64,000 bases of DNA from Nitrobacter vulgaris. GTDB lineage: Bacteria; Pseudomonadota; Alphaproteobacteria; Rhizobiales; Xanthobacteraceae. The notes under the pieces were generated by a model, which worked only from the letters and a program-made list of their open reading frames with translations, was not told where the DNA came from and ran no database searches. The stretch covers positions 10,454 to 74,453 of the forward strand of contig NZ_JAVDPZ010000019.1 in assembly GCF_031453995.1 (NCBI RefSeq), written 5' to 3'. Position 1 is the stretch's first letter. Each line of letters begins with the position of its first letter. A program made the translations under genes and the position numbers. Below, piece after piece: positions 33,535-42,727 of this stretch.

Positions 33535-33884
33535 CACTCCGCGTCACTAGCGCCGCACATCTCCGCGCGCGAACCACTGGCATCCGGCTCACCGCTTTTG
33601 CGAGACTATCAGCTCGCCCCACCACACGGTAGGCAAGGCTGGCTCAATGTTTCACTGCGCCGGTTCGTGCGCGAGGTCGCGGGCCGAGACCGGAAGTCGC
33701 CATCGGACCACGACCTGCGATCTACCCGCGCAGGAACGAGAAAACAGTGCTAACGTTATTGGTGCGGCCGGGAGATGTGTGACTGCACGTCGAGTGTTCG
33801 TCCTGGGCGGATCGTACTGGGCCATTGACGCAGTCAAAGCCGGCCTGATGCAAGTGCGAAACGCTCAACCCGAAGGAGTGTGCA
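33535..33884. other. Intergenic, nothing recognised
   Basis: Between the VOC gene and the Gly-rich protein; only low-complexity short frames. Confidence 0.4.
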
Positions 33885-34346
33885 ATGCGTAAGAAAGTGT
33901 TGACCATCTTGAGTGGCGTAGCAATCGCCGCATCGGTTCTCACGCTGGTGCCGGATCAGGCGTCGGCGCAGAGAGGAGGGGGCTTCAGGGGTGGCGGCGG
34001 ATTTGGAGGCGGTGGTTTCCGCGGCGGCGGATTTGGCGGTTTTCGGGGCGGTGGATTTGGAATGGGGATGCCCGGCGGGTTTAGAGGCGGGTTCGCCGGC
34101 GGCGGGTTCAGGCGCGTGGGCTGGGGGGGTAGACATTGGGCCGGAGGAGGCTGGGGATGGCGGCGCGGCGGCTGGGGATGGGGCTTTCCTGTTGCTGTTG
34201 GCCTCGGTGGCTGGGGCTGGGGCGGGGGCTGGGGCTATCCGTACGGTGGCTGGGGCGGTGGCTATCCGTATGGCTATGGTTGTGGTGGCTGGGGCGGTTA
34301 CGGGTACGGGTGGAACGGCTGTTACCAGCCCTATGGTTGGTATTGA
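33885..34346 (+). CDS. Exported glycine/tryptophan/tyrosine-rich protein
   Basis: 153 residues. Signal peptide ending LVPDQASA, then irregular GGGFRGGGFGG repeats (30-75) and GW/GY-rich repeats (80-150) with two Cys near the end. AAGGAG precedes the ATG. Likely a disordered or cell-surface structural protein; composition alone does not show a function. Another Gly/His/Tyr-rich exported protein is at 35524. Confidence 0.65.
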   Translation: MRKKVLTILSGVAIAASVLTLVPDQASAQRGGGFRGGGGFGGGGFRGGGFGGFRGGGFGMGMPGGFRGGFAGGGFRRVGWGGRHWAGGGWGWRRGGWGWGFPVAVGLGGWGWGGGWGYPYGGWGGGYPYGYGCGGWGGYGYGWNGCYQPYGWY

Positions 34347-34767
34347 TACGGCCATGAGAGCCGGCGGGTAGAAGTTTAGCCATGGGTTCACGCGAGATAT
34401 TGCCCATGCAAGCTCAGCGGGACCTGCCGGCTCACGCTCGTTGCGAGCGTTGTATATTGCGAGTCTTTACGCAGAACATGTTGTGACCGTTCGAATTATT
34501 TTTATGGTGTTTTTAGAACCGAGTTTCGTCCAGAAACCCTCTGGACGAAACTCGGATGTTCCCAAATTCGTCCCTCCAGATGAAACGGATTTTCTGGATG
34601 AAGTCTGGATGAAACCTTACTCGCATATCCGAGCGATGCGGCTTGTTGATGAACCGCATTGGCTTTGTCTGTCACGCCCAATATTGCAGTCCATGAACTC
34701 GCCGGTCGCCCCAGTGTGCAGCTTTTCACATAGCCCGAAGTCGTAAAGTCCTGTCCTTAGGTTTTCG
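34347..34767. other. Intergenic with strong hairpin
   Basis: No gene recognised. Holds a 16-bp perfect inverted repeat (34519-34555) and a short TCTGGATGAA direct repeat just after it (about 34597 and 34608). Confidence 0.45.
34519..34555. repeat. 16-bp perfect inverted repeat with 5-nt loop
   Basis: CCGAGTTTCGTCCAGA (34519-34534) is exactly complementary to 34540-34555, loop AACCC. No U-tract. It is unrelated to any gene end nearby (last stop at 34346), so it may be the end of a small mobile unit, a palindromic repeat or an RNA structure. Confidence 0.6.
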
Positions 34768-35214
34768 ATGAACAATTCCTATACCCGCGAAATCGCAGCG
34801 GCGCTCCTGATCGATGTTAACGGCAACGTGCTCCTGCAGCAGCGCGATAATATTCCCCACATCATTCAACCCGGAAAAGTCGGCCTCTTCGGGGGGCACA
34901 GGGAAGGCGAGGAAACATTCTTGGAGTGTGTTGTCCGAGAGATCGCCGAAGAAATCAGCCAGCATATCCCTGCCGAACGATTTCAACATCTATTCAGCTT
35001 GGACGGCGCTGATCCGGAGAGGGCGGGCGGTCACCTGAAAGGGGAATTTTTCGTTGCTTATGATGTTCCGACCGACGCCTTAGTGATTACCGAAGGCAAA
35101 CTTTTGATAGTTTATCCAGACGCCATTAGGAAAATGCAATCGAAGCTGACACCAACAACTCTACTGGCAGTGAATGCCTTCATGAGTCGTCAAATCTCTC
35201 CGGCCGGCCGATGA
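34768..35214 (+). CDS. NUDIX hydrolase
   Basis: 148 residues. The Nudix box is GGHREGEETFLECVVREIAE followed by EIS (G-x5-E-x7-R-E-U-x-E-E). Strand AAALLIDVNGNVLLQQRDN precedes it. These enzymes hydrolyse nucleoside diphosphates linked to another group; the substrate cannot be read from sequence. Intact, alone on its strand. Confidence 0.85.
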   Translation: MNNSYTREIAAALLIDVNGNVLLQQRDNIPHIIQPGKVGLFGGHREGEETFLECVVREIAEEISQHIPAERFQHLFSLDGADPERAGGHLKGEFFVAYDVPTDALVITEGKLLIVYPDAIRKMQSKLTPTTLLAVNAFMSRQISPAGR

Positions 35215-35306
35215 GAGTGATCGTGGCGGCAACTATCTCGGATTTATCTATTATGACCAATGAGCAGTGGTAACTGGACGATCGATTCTGGTGTACCCTT
35301 TCGGCT

Positions 35307-35479
35307 TCATAAGTTTAGCTTGATCCAGGCCGGTGCGTGATCGCTGGCGTTGTCCTTGCCTCTGTACGTCGCCATCCACGCCCGCTTCTACGAAGCGGGA
35401 AGCAACGGAATGGCTGAGAAGAAAGTGGTCAAGCCTGAGACCATGATCCTTTTCATAGCGATCTCGCCTGTACGTCCCT
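35307..35479 (-). pseudogene. Exonuclease III-like C-terminal fragment
   Basis: The minus strand reads RRDRYEKDHGLRLDHFLLSH then SVASRFVEAGVDGDV. A shifted frame ends GKDNASDHAPAWIKLNL at 35307. This is the end of an endonuclease/exonuclease/phosphatase fold enzyme (LRIDHLLLS and SDHAPVW motifs of XthA). The N-terminal 200 residues are missing. Confidence 0.55.
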
Positions 35480-35494
35480 AAGGGCGTTGATGTA

Positions 35495-35520
35495 AAAAGC
35501 CCGCATCGCTGCGGGCTTTT
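35495..35520. terminator. Bidirectional rho-independent terminator
   Basis: AAAAGCCCGCA (35495-35505) pairs perfectly with TGCGGGCTTTT (35510-35520), loop TCGC. It lies 3 bp beyond the stop of the minus-strand gene at 35524, and T-runs flank both sides. Confidence 0.85.
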
Positions 35521-35523
35521 GTT

Positions 35524-35874
35524 TTACCAGCCGTTGTATCCACCTCCGCCGAAGCCAAACGTTATGCTCGGCCCACCATAACCATATCCTCCACCGTAAC
35601 CTGGCCCACCATAGCCGCCGCCATAATACTGAGGAGCGTAGCCGTAGCCCCTTTGCTGACGGTAATAACGATGGCCAGATTGGCCATAGTGCCGGTGATG
35701 GCGGTGGCCGTAGTGCTGACGACCATGAGAGTGTCCATAGTGCCGATGTTGTGATTTGCTGCCGGTTGACAACTGGGCGACCTCGGTCAGGCCCTTTTGA
35801 TTTGCTGCGTTTGCAGCGGAAACACTTAACAATGCAGCTGCTCCGATCGCCATTGCCGCAATCAACTTCTTCAT
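35524..35874 (-). CDS. Exported Gly/His/Tyr-rich protein
   Basis: 116 residues from MKKLIAAMAIGAAALLSVSA (GAAGGGAG upstream). Signal peptide with cut after ANA, a short helix (QKGLTEVAQLSTG), then HRHYGHSHGRQHYGHRHHRH and a GYGG-rich tail. His clusters suggest metal binding, but this is not shown. Ends at a strong terminator. Confidence 0.65.
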   Translation of the reverse strand: MKKLIAAMAIGAAALLSVSAANAANQKGLTEVAQLSTGSKSQHRHYGHSHGRQHYGHRHHRHYGQSGHRYYRQQRGYGYAPQYYGGGYGGPGYGGGYGYGGPSITFGFGGGGYNGW

Positions 35875-36469
35875 AAGAAAACTCCCTTCAACGTGTGGAG
35901 AGCTAATCAACCCGGACGGTTTGGGTTCCGGCGCATCACCCAGAATTTGCGCTAAGTGGCTGAACATCTGTTCATATTCGAATATGGAGGCGTACAGGGC
36001 GGGCCTGCGCAGGGTGCTTAGAATGACCCAAGCGCACGATATCTCACGTCCCTGCGGCGCGTTGCGCGATCGGGGTTGGTTAGTCCGGGAAGATGCCAGG
36101 CACCGACGGACCGGGTGGTGTTGGTGCTGCCTGAACCGATCGATCACGCAATACTGAACTCCCAATCTCCGGCGCGAGAGTTACATTTCAAGTGTCGCAC
36201 GTGGAGCATCGCGATGCTTAGTACCCCGAATGATCTAGCTGATCGGATGGCGGCGCGACGCCACACATCGCGGGCCGACCGCAGTCATTTTCCCGCGTCT
36301 CGTCTGATCGAGATGAAAATAATGCTGCCAAATCCGTTTGCCGAGATCGGCGAGCAAAGACAGCCGCGCAAGCGTAAGGCCAGCGAAACCAAGAAGCCCG
36401 CTCGTCGCGAACTTTGACAAAATGCCGCTGGCGCGCGTGGAATCACCGACGAGATACGCGGCGCAGAGG
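35875..36469. other. Intergenic, one possible 34-residue ORF
   Basis: Upstream of the Gly/His-rich gene. The only candidate is a short basic ORF at 36313-36417, listed separately. Confidence 0.35.
36313..36417 (+). CDS. Possible 34-residue basic peptide
   Basis: MKIMLPNPFAEIGEQRQPRK then RKASETKKPARREL. Highly basic tail, no good ribosome site. Weak. Confidence 0.25.
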   Translation: MKIMLPNPFAEIGEQRQPRKRKASETKKPARREL

Positions 36470-36784
36470 TCAGCGCTCGAACTCCCTCATGGTGTGCTCA
36501 ACCAGACGATTAATGTGGGGGATGTCAGTGTGATCGCTGATCACATCGAGCCCGTTTCTTTCGTTGTCGTAGATTAAAGTGATGAAGCCAACGCGCCGCT
36601 CTTCAACGTTTAGCGTGAGCGTGTCCATTTCGGCATGAAACATCGCGCCGATGATCTCGCCGCTATTCCGTGACTGGTCCACGATCGTCTCGTCCCCGTT
36701 GTTGATGGAGATGATAAAGCCGTCGTTGACCGCGTTATCAACGAGCGTGATGGCAATTTGTTTGTGTAGTGATGTCGTACTCAT
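36470..36784 (-). CDS. Hypothetical protein
   Basis: 104 residues, soluble, strand-rich: QIAITLVDNAVNDGFIISIN, HAEMDTLTLNVEERRVGFIT, IYDNERNGLDVISDHTD and a helix at the end (INRLVEHTMREFER). GAGAG upstream. Resembles unnamed rhizobial proteins of about 100 residues. Confidence 0.6.
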   Translation of the reverse strand: MSTTSLHKQIAITLVDNAVNDGFIISINNGDETIVDQSRNSGEIIGAMFHAEMDTLTLNVEERRVGFITLIYDNERNGLDVISDHTDIPHINRLVEHTMREFER

Positions 36785-37186
36785 TGGAAGCGCTCTCTTC
36801 GTCTTTCGGTAACCGGATCAATTTCAGCGTTCGGGGGCGCCGCCCGGTAGTGTGCTCCGCTTCTTTGTTTTCGCGGTGGCGTGAACACGGCACTATGATG
36901 CAAGCAGTCAGGATTGCGTTATTATCTCCTGCAAGGGTGAGTGGAAGTTGCATCACCCTCGTGACGCGCGATTGAATGATCGCTGGAACACAAGCGTGCC
37001 CATGATCTTCACGCTCCAATCACTCGGCATCTCGGTACCTACGCCACACAGTCGGCGTCGAGAACCGCAAGACCTAAAGGAAATAGAGGAACGACAATCG
37101 TCAGGAACGAGCGGATGCGGAGTGGTGTCTGAGTAACATGACAATCCGGAAGAAGAAAAAAGTCCGGCACATGCCGATTCTCACCG
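36785..37186. other. Intergenic, nothing firm
   Basis: A minus-strand stretch near 37040-37120 encodes a hydrophobic segment (RSFLTIVVPLFPLGLAVL) without a usable start. No repeat or RNA gene. Confidence 0.35.
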
Positions 37187-37975
37187 CTACCGTGGTCCTT
37201 TGAGCGCTTTGCGGACCGCATCAAACGCTTTTTGCTCATCCGGTTCGACCTGTTCGAACCAATGGCCGGGAGGATACTTCGCGATGCGACGGGCAAAAAA
37301 TGATGCCGGCTGCCATGGGTCGCTATTCGTCTTTTTGAAGATAATGACGCCGTCGCGCGTAAAATATGACGGGCCGGCGATCTCGCAATTTACCGAAATC
37401 TGTAGCCGCCAAACATCCTCCTTGGGGGCCTCCTTGGGTAGAACGACGTAGTCGAGAGATACAGGATCGCCTATTGTGCAGCGTCCTTTCTTCAGAAGAT
37501 CGCCTAGTTCACCCTGCGCCGTAACAACAAAGTCGTAGTTGGACGTGTCATGTAAAAAGGCAACGTTAGGCTGCGGGTATTCGTCTGCCATCTCTCTGGC
37601 AATGAGAGACAATGCGAACGGTTGCCAGCCGAGTTGCATTGTCTTCGCGTAAGGTGGGCCAAGTGACATGTCGCCCTTGGCCGATATATTCCAAGAGATT
37701 GTATATGCGTCGTCAGGCTTGTCGCCTTGGCTTCTGGCCCACGAAAAGACCACGGGGGTTTCAGAGTCATGTTTCTGACCGACTTCCCAACCTCTCGGGA
37801 CAAAATGGGCAATCTTGGCTGCGCGGGACAGTATATCGTCTATCGTCGCTCCATCTTGCGCCCGCCACGTGGTCTTGACGCGTTTTATCAACACGTCATC
37901 TTCGGCGTATGCACGATCAAGAATGACACCTGTTATGGCGAACGTAGCAAAGAGTAACAGCCAACGATGAATCAT
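37187..37975 (-). CDS. Exported hypothetical protein
   Basis: 262 residues from MIHRWLLLFATFAITGVILD, a signal peptide ending RAYAED. The mature part shows TISWNISAKGDMSLGPPYAK, YDFVVTAQGELGDLLKKGRC and DPWQPASFFARRIAKYPPGH. Two Cys. No enzyme motif. The ATG overlaps the stop of a VanZ-like remnant upstream (ATGA). Confidence 0.65.
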   Translation of the reverse strand: MIHRWLLLFATFAITGVILDRAYAEDDVLIKRVKTTWRAQDGATIDDILSRAAKIAHFVPRGWEVGQKHDSETPVVFSWARSQGDKPDDAYTISWNISAKGDMSLGPPYAKTMQLGWQPFALSLIAREMADEYPQPNVAFLHDTSNYDFVVTAQGELGDLLKKGRCTIGDPVSLDYVVLPKEAPKEDVWRLQISVNCEIAGPSYFTRDGVIIFKKTNSDPWQPASFFARRIAKYPPGHWFEQVEPDEQKAFDAVRKALKGPR

Positions 37976-38187
37976 GGGATTTTTGCGCCCAGCGAGTTGC
38001 AATCAATCTGACCGTGCCTCATCCCCGCAAGCAGAATTAAGATGACAATGAGTCGACGGGGATAAGCAGGAGAGAAGGCAAACCCCAGCACAGAGAATGC
38101 CAGTAATCGCTCAGCATTTGGATGCCCAAACGTCGGACGCAAGCCAAGCGGCCCAACCGTAAGAATGAACAGGACGAGTAAGAGTAT
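37972..38187 (-). pseudogene. VanZ-like membrane protein remnant
   Basis: The frame reads LLVLFILTVGPLGLRPTFGH then PNAERLLAFSVLGFAFSPAY, PRRLIVILILLAG and, after an apparent deletion, RHGQIDCN. VanZ-family proteins continue with another TM before R-H-G. No start codon follows the upstream stop. Overlaps the next gene by 4 bp. Confidence 0.5.
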
Positions 38188-38214
38188 CTAAGCCGTTGCT
38201 CAGTGCTGGCACCA

Positions 38215-38391
38215 CTATCGAGTGCTTAACGACACACCTATGGTATGCGCCTTGGCTGCCGTTGCGCCCGGTGTTCGTTTCAACATTCTTGCAATCTTGG
38301 CTACGCCTGCCTTCTGCTTCGCAAGCGCCTTAAGAGTGCGAACGTCGTCCTTCGTCCACTCGCGGCGAACAGCTGTTTTCTTCCTGGGCAA
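38215..38391 (-). CDS. Small SANT/HTH-like protein (paralogue of 15420)
   Basis: 58 residues from a TTG behind AAGGAATGAA: PRKKTAVRREWTKDDVRTLK then ALAKQKAGVAKIARMLKRTP and GATAAKAHTIGVSLSTR. Three-helix Myb/SANT-like pattern with a basic N-terminal arm. Nearly identical core to 15420-15752. Confidence 0.6.
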   Translation of the reverse strand: MPRKKTAVRREWTKDDVRTLKALAKQKAGVAKIARMLKRTPGATAAKAHTIGVSLSTR

Positions 38392-38904
38392 ATCTTCATT
38401 CCTTCAATCGCAAAACGCGCGGTTTAGCAGATCGCGCGTTTTGCGCAAGGCAACGACGCGTGTCTCGCGCGAGCTAGTTAGCCAACAAGTGTTTGATAAA
38501 ATGGCGCGGTGGAGAGATCTCGTCTCCTTAAGTGCGATCAAGGTCGTGCTTTTGGTCAACGGGAGTCTCAGCCGTCCTGTTGGTGAGCTGGAGGCTTCGC
38601 CAACGGTCGCTTTCGCGAATGTGGGCGATAATGGTTCTATGGCTTCTTCACTGACTGTTAGGAGTTACGCCGGGTTGTATGGCGATGTTGATTCGTTCTT
38701 TGAGAACGAAACAAAGTCAGAGGGTGAACGAGCATGTCCTGTGCAAGCGAGAAAGCGAGCGCAACGCAGCACTCTCGTCCAGCGAGGTCGTCCGGCCAAT
38801 CCAGGATGGCGCCGGCTTCCCGCGAGTGACACGCGCGCAACGAAAAGGCAGGTCCGATTGGTGCGACCGGACCTGCCAAGCATTCACGAGCACTGCGATC
38901 TGGG
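38392..38904. other. No recognisable gene
   Basis: A long plus-strand frame passes through here, but its first part is the antisense of the gene at 38215 and the rest has Ser/Arg-biased composition. Contains a short inverted repeat, AAACGCGCGG...CGCGCGTTTTGC near 38410-38440. Confidence 0.4.
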
Positions 38905-41748
38905 TCACTTTTTGAATGACGGATCGCTCTTTGCGTCTACGCGCGCTTTCCACTCGAGGGAGTAGTATTCGCCGCGATCGCGCGCCCACGGATCGAACGT
39001 ATTGATCACGTGCCTGAGCTCGGGCTCTAGCTCGGGGGCGTTGCGTAGCAGGATGCGCTTAAGCGGAGCGACCTCCTGTTCGTGGCCGTTCGGCTCGCCT
39101 TGCTCCATCCGCTTGCCGCCGGGGCCATTGTTATTGACCCAATCGAGCCCGAAGGTCGTGTAGAACTCTGGGCGGTAGCTCGACGTGAAGAACCGGTCGC
39201 TGAATAAGCGGCGCGAGGCGTTCAGGATGAACAGTTGGAACTGAGTTTCTGAGATGGCGGACCCATGCGGGCGGGTCGTCTCGGCGAGCCATCCGACCAC
39301 CATGTCGACATCCTCGATGTTGTCGACCTCGCTACCATTCGCATTGCCGAGGCAGTCGTTGATCGGCGAGCCGTCGGGATTGCGCTGCGCTGAGGTGATC
39401 TGCTTGCTCACGTCGCATTTGTGCGTGCCGTAGATCGCCCGCAGAGAATCCACTAGTTCCCGCTGAAGCTTTTTGTCCGCCTCGGAGACGTCAGGTCGTT
39501 TGTCGATGAAGTCCTCAAAGCTGGTCAACTGGCGCAGACCGATCTGCCGCCGCAGTTCATTGAAGCGTGGCAAGCCACGCTCGCGGTCGCGGATGAGGTC
39601 GAGAGCGGCAACGTCGATCTTGGTGTCGAGGCGCGGGGGAAGATCGAGGTTCTGCATGAACTGGGGATGATTGCGCAAGAACAGCAGACCGAGGCGCTGG
39701 CGGCCCATCGTCAGGGCCCAGTTTGCCAGTCCGCCGTCGTGCATACGGGCGGTCGCCTTGCCGCGGAAGGTGTCGATGACCGCCACCTTCTTACGGATCT
39801 GGTTCGGGTCGTTCTCAATCTGGCGGAATTCGAGCAGGTCCGGCACGAGGGGGTGCAAGCGGTAGACCGTCGGAAATTCCTCCGGGAAGTTGAACGGCGA
39901 ACCGAAATGGCTGGTGCCTCCGTTCACGATCTTCGGGTCCCACTTTCCCGTACCCTCGTCGACCAGTTTCTTGTTCGCGCCGGTCGCGATGATCCCAGGT
40001 CCCGACGACACCGCCGATGCGAGCACGTTGGCGTCCCTGGGGTCGCTTGACGCCCTGAACTTGTCGCGGATGCGCTCGACGATCCGGTTCATCACGGGAT
40101 ATTTGTCCTGATCGATAAGGCCGGACCAGTTGGAGTTCATCGCCCGGTATAGCGGCTCGTTATAGAGAAGCTGCGTCGTCCATTCGATTGTGTGGATCTT
40201 CGCGATCTCGGCCGACACCACGAGCCGCGCCACCTGGAAGAGCTCCTCGGGCGTGACTTGCGAATAGGTGATGACTTGCTGCGGATTGGCGGGGTTGCGC
40301 AGACCCGAGTCGGCGTTCGGCGTGAGTGCCGCTTGCTTGCGAAATTCATCCACGAAGCTGTTGTGCTCGCGCACGAACAGATTGTGATAGAAGCTCATGC
40401 CGATGGACCAGTTGTCCGGAAAGGCCGTAGCTTCCTGGCCGGCCCATTCGGGCTGAATCGGGTCGCACTGTCCGGTCGTCGCCCCAGGCGGGCACGCGCT
40501 CCCGAACACAGGCAAATACCCAAGTTTCTCACCGGTGTGACCTGGCCTCATGTCGAACTTCGCGCGATCAGCCGCATCACGCTTGACGCGCCGCTCCGAG
40601 CGCTCGTCGTAGCCATAGATCTGCGACGCGTCCCACCAGGCCGTGACGGTGTTGCGCGTCGTCTTGTAGGACCGCGCGGGTCGTTCGGTCCCAGTCTCCG
40701 CGGCCTTGAACATTGCGGGAGCGGTGGAGTCGGCGATCAGTGCTGCGTCCATCTTGTCGCCGGGGCGGCAGCCGAGTTGGACCGCCTCCGGCGTCGCGCA
40801 GCCGAGACTTGTCATGATGTGCGACTGATCGTTCCGCGACTCGTCGAGGTGCGAGAACCAGTCGTGCGTCATGAACTGGATCCAGAAGGCAGCGAGCACA
40901 TTGAAGGACGGCGCCTTGCGGTATGGGCAGTCGGCGTCGACCGAATCGGACGCGCCATGCCCTTGATTGCAATTCCGCGCCCCGGTCTGGTCGCGCGTGA
41001 ACAGCTTGCGGCTAATCAGCTGCGGATCTGGCTTTAGCAACCCGAGTCGGTCGCCGTGCCGATTCTTGGCGAGCTCGTTGGCGCCGATATCAGGAAACGT
41101 GCTTTCGAACTCCACGTTGCGGGCGAAAAGCTGCCCGCTGGCTCCCATTGCGGGATTCTCGATGTCGTTGCAGATGCCGGTCAGTGTGCGATGGCGGATC
41201 AAGTCTCCGTCGCAGCGCTGCGGTCCAGTGCCGCCGACGCTGGCGAAGCTTGGATGCGTCGGCTCGAGCCGCATCTCGCTCCACTTTTTTAGCACCGGCC
41301 CGGTCGGAGAACCGGCATATTGCGCAAAGGTCTTATTGTCGAACAAATTGAATTTAATCAGCTCCATCCGCTGATATTCGAGATCGATCAAGGCGCCGGT
41401 GATGCCGCGTTGGTCGCGGACGTCGAGCATCGATCTCTTCGAGGCGGTGCCGAAATAGTTCGACCAGTCAACCCACGGGGTCGGCCGTTGTTGAACCGCA
41501 CTTGATCCGCCGCGGCACATCAGGCGGTTCGTCTCCGCGACCTTCCCCTGGAAGCGCTCGCTGCGTTGCGTCGCGATCGGGCGGAGCGGCTTCTCCTCAT
41601 CCAGGCTTTGCAGGCCGAGGGCGATGCACGCCCGCAGAACCCCAAGATCATCCAGCCTATTCTCCTGCGCAGGCGCTGGTGTTCCCACGCTCGCAACCAT
41701 CGCGGTTGCGCAGATGATGCTTCCGATAACGAGATATGACCGGCGCAT
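38905..41748 (-). CDS. Animal-type haem peroxidase (fatty-acid dioxygenase-like)
   Basis: 947 residues from MRRSYLVIGSII (TAGGAGAAAA upstream), signal peptide cut near PAPAQ. The catalytic part matches the cyclo-oxygenase/peroxidasin superfamily: WIQFMTHDWFSHLD (about 290-301), NTVTAWWDASQIYGYDERSE (366-385), LFVREHNSFVDEF (457-469) and IAKIHTIEWTTQLL with proposed proximal haem His519. Length and layout resemble bacterial alpha-dioxygenase or linoleate dioxygenase-like enzymes. Exported, unlike most of them. Divergent from a secreted protein, a P450 and a di-haem cytochrome c. Substrate unproven. Confidence 0.85.
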   Translation of the reverse strand: MRRSYLVIGSIICATAMVASVGTPAPAQENRLDDLGVLRACIALGLQSLDEEKPLRPIATQRSERFQGKVAETNRLMCRGGSSAVQQRPTPWVDWSNYFGTASKRSMLDVRDQRGITGALIDLEYQRMELIKFNLFDNKTFAQYAGSPTGPVLKKWSEMRLEPTHPSFASVGGTGPQRCDGDLIRHRTLTGICNDIENPAMGASGQLFARNVEFESTFPDIGANELAKNRHGDRLGLLKPDPQLISRKLFTRDQTGARNCNQGHGASDSVDADCPYRKAPSFNVLAAFWIQFMTHDWFSHLDESRNDQSHIMTSLGCATPEAVQLGCRPGDKMDAALIADSTAPAMFKAAETGTERPARSYKTTRNTVTAWWDASQIYGYDERSERRVKRDAADRAKFDMRPGHTGEKLGYLPVFGSACPPGATTGQCDPIQPEWAGQEATAFPDNWSIGMSFYHNLFVREHNSFVDEFRKQAALTPNADSGLRNPANPQQVITYSQVTPEELFQVARLVVSAEIAKIHTIEWTTQLLYNEPLYRAMNSNWSGLIDQDKYPVMNRIVERIRDKFRASSDPRDANVLASAVSSGPGIIATGANKKLVDEGTGKWDPKIVNGGTSHFGSPFNFPEEFPTVYRLHPLVPDLLEFRQIENDPNQIRKKVAVIDTFRGKATARMHDGGLANWALTMGRQRLGLLFLRNHPQFMQNLDLPPRLDTKIDVAALDLIRDRERGLPRFNELRRQIGLRQLTSFEDFIDKRPDVSEADKKLQRELVDSLRAIYGTHKCDVSKQITSAQRNPDGSPINDCLGNANGSEVDNIEDVDMVVGWLAETTRPHGSAISETQFQLFILNASRRLFSDRFFTSSYRPEFYTTFGLDWVNNNGPGGKRMEQGEPNGHEQEVAPLKRILLRNAPELEPELRHVINTFDPWARDRGEYYSLEWKARVDAKSDPSFKK

Positions 41749-41759
41749 ATTTTTTCTCC

Positions 41760-41871
41760 TACCGGGCCCCGATGCAAACAGCGACTGTCTGCCAACGACG
41801 GTACCGTCATATCCGAGCCCGCGCAACTTCTCGAACAGCAACTGCGTCGACCGGCGTTTTCGCTTCGGCAA
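41760..41871 (-). pseudogene. IS21-type transposase scrap
   Basis: In frame with, and upstream of, the haem peroxidase start: PKRKRRSTQLLFEKLRGLGY then DGTVVGRQSLFASG. It resembles the R-x-x-x-L-F-E-x-L-R-x-L-G-Y-x-G-S-Y-x-R-V-x-x-F segment of IstA transposases. Only about 35 codons remain. Confidence 0.4.
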
Positions 41872-41969
41872 GCTTTTGTTTACCGCTCTAGGCTTGCGAT
41901 ACCGAAGTTCTTGCTCAAGTCCGAAGACCGTGAGAACTTAGTGCATGATTTTATAAGAGAGGATAGATC

Positions 41970-42578
41970 ATGTGGAGAGCATTGATCTCGATCATTGCGA
42001 TTGCCGGTGCGTCGTCGAGTGTTGCTGCGCAGACTATCACCGACCCTGCCGAGGTTGTATCGCATCTCAAGCTCTGGTCGCAGGAGACGGGCGACCCGGT
42101 CTACTATGGCGAGGTTAGAGACGTCGATGCGCGCTCCAAGCGGGTCGGCGGCCATTACCAATGCCTGGCGCTCGCGTTTATCAAGTATGATGGCGGCGTA
42201 CTGCAATATGCCCACAAGATGTGGTCTAAATCGCGAGACGGATCGTGCCATTATGAAGATGTGACGTCGCGCAAGGTCGGCAATCATGGCGCGTGCGTGA
42301 AGGACTCTAATGCAGGTTTCGGGAAAGCGGTCGGCACAGCGCGCATGACCAAGGACAACATCGATTACGAACATAGCACCTTCAGAACCGTCGATCTGAA
42401 CACCCGTCGCGTCGGCGAAACCAAATCTTGCATACCGCCGAGGGGCGCCAGCGCCGGTCTCTATTCCATGAGAATCGTCAACGGCAGATTCCAAATCATT
42501 ACCACTCGGCCTTTGGCCTATGAGGTGAACATAGAGCCTCAGGATCCACATAATCCACCAACCAAGCCGGTGTTCTAG
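41970..42578 (+). CDS. Exported hypothetical protein
   Basis: 202 residues. Signal peptide MWRALISIIAIAGASSSVAA, then VVSHLKLWSQETGDPVYYGE, KRVGGHYQCLALAFIKYDGG and LNTRRVGETKSCIPPRGASA. Four Cys that could pair. GAGAGGATAG upstream. It sits between the divergent haem peroxidase and the P450, so may belong to that group. Family not recognised. Confidence 0.65.
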   Translation: MWRALISIIAIAGASSSVAAQTITDPAEVVSHLKLWSQETGDPVYYGEVRDVDARSKRVGGHYQCLALAFIKYDGGVLQYAHKMWSKSRDGSCHYEDVTSRKVGNHGACVKDSNAGFGKAVGTARMTKDNIDYEHSTFRTVDLNTRRVGETKSCIPPRGASAGLYSMRIVNGRFQIITTRPLAYEVNIEPQDPHNPPTKPVF

Positions 42579-42727
42579 ACTGTGCGGACAAGCCCGAAGC
42601 AGGTATGGAATATTTGATTCGGCCTGAAAGCATTACGCGCCCACCATGATCTAGTTCTGAGATCTGCCCTTGTGCAATCGATCGGCACAAGCTTTGCCTT
42701 CTGGCCACAGCAATTGGTGACGACGTC

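Noticed and set aside
33960..34340. GGC-rich repeats as possible CRISPR or tandem repeat array
   Set aside because: Units are irregular and follow codons of a Gly-rich protein; no spacers or conserved repeat length.
33834..34391. Pro/Ala/Ser-rich minus-strand ORF that could be a cell-wall protein
   Set aside because: It is the antisense of the Gly-rich exported protein, whose ribosome site and signal peptide are clear.
38222..38965. 247-codon plus-strand ORF before the haem peroxidase
   Set aside because: Its first third is antisense to the SANT-like gene at 38215 and the rest has no protein-like pattern.
40192..41037. 281-codon plus-strand ORF
   Set aside because: Antisense of the haem peroxidase; no independent motif.
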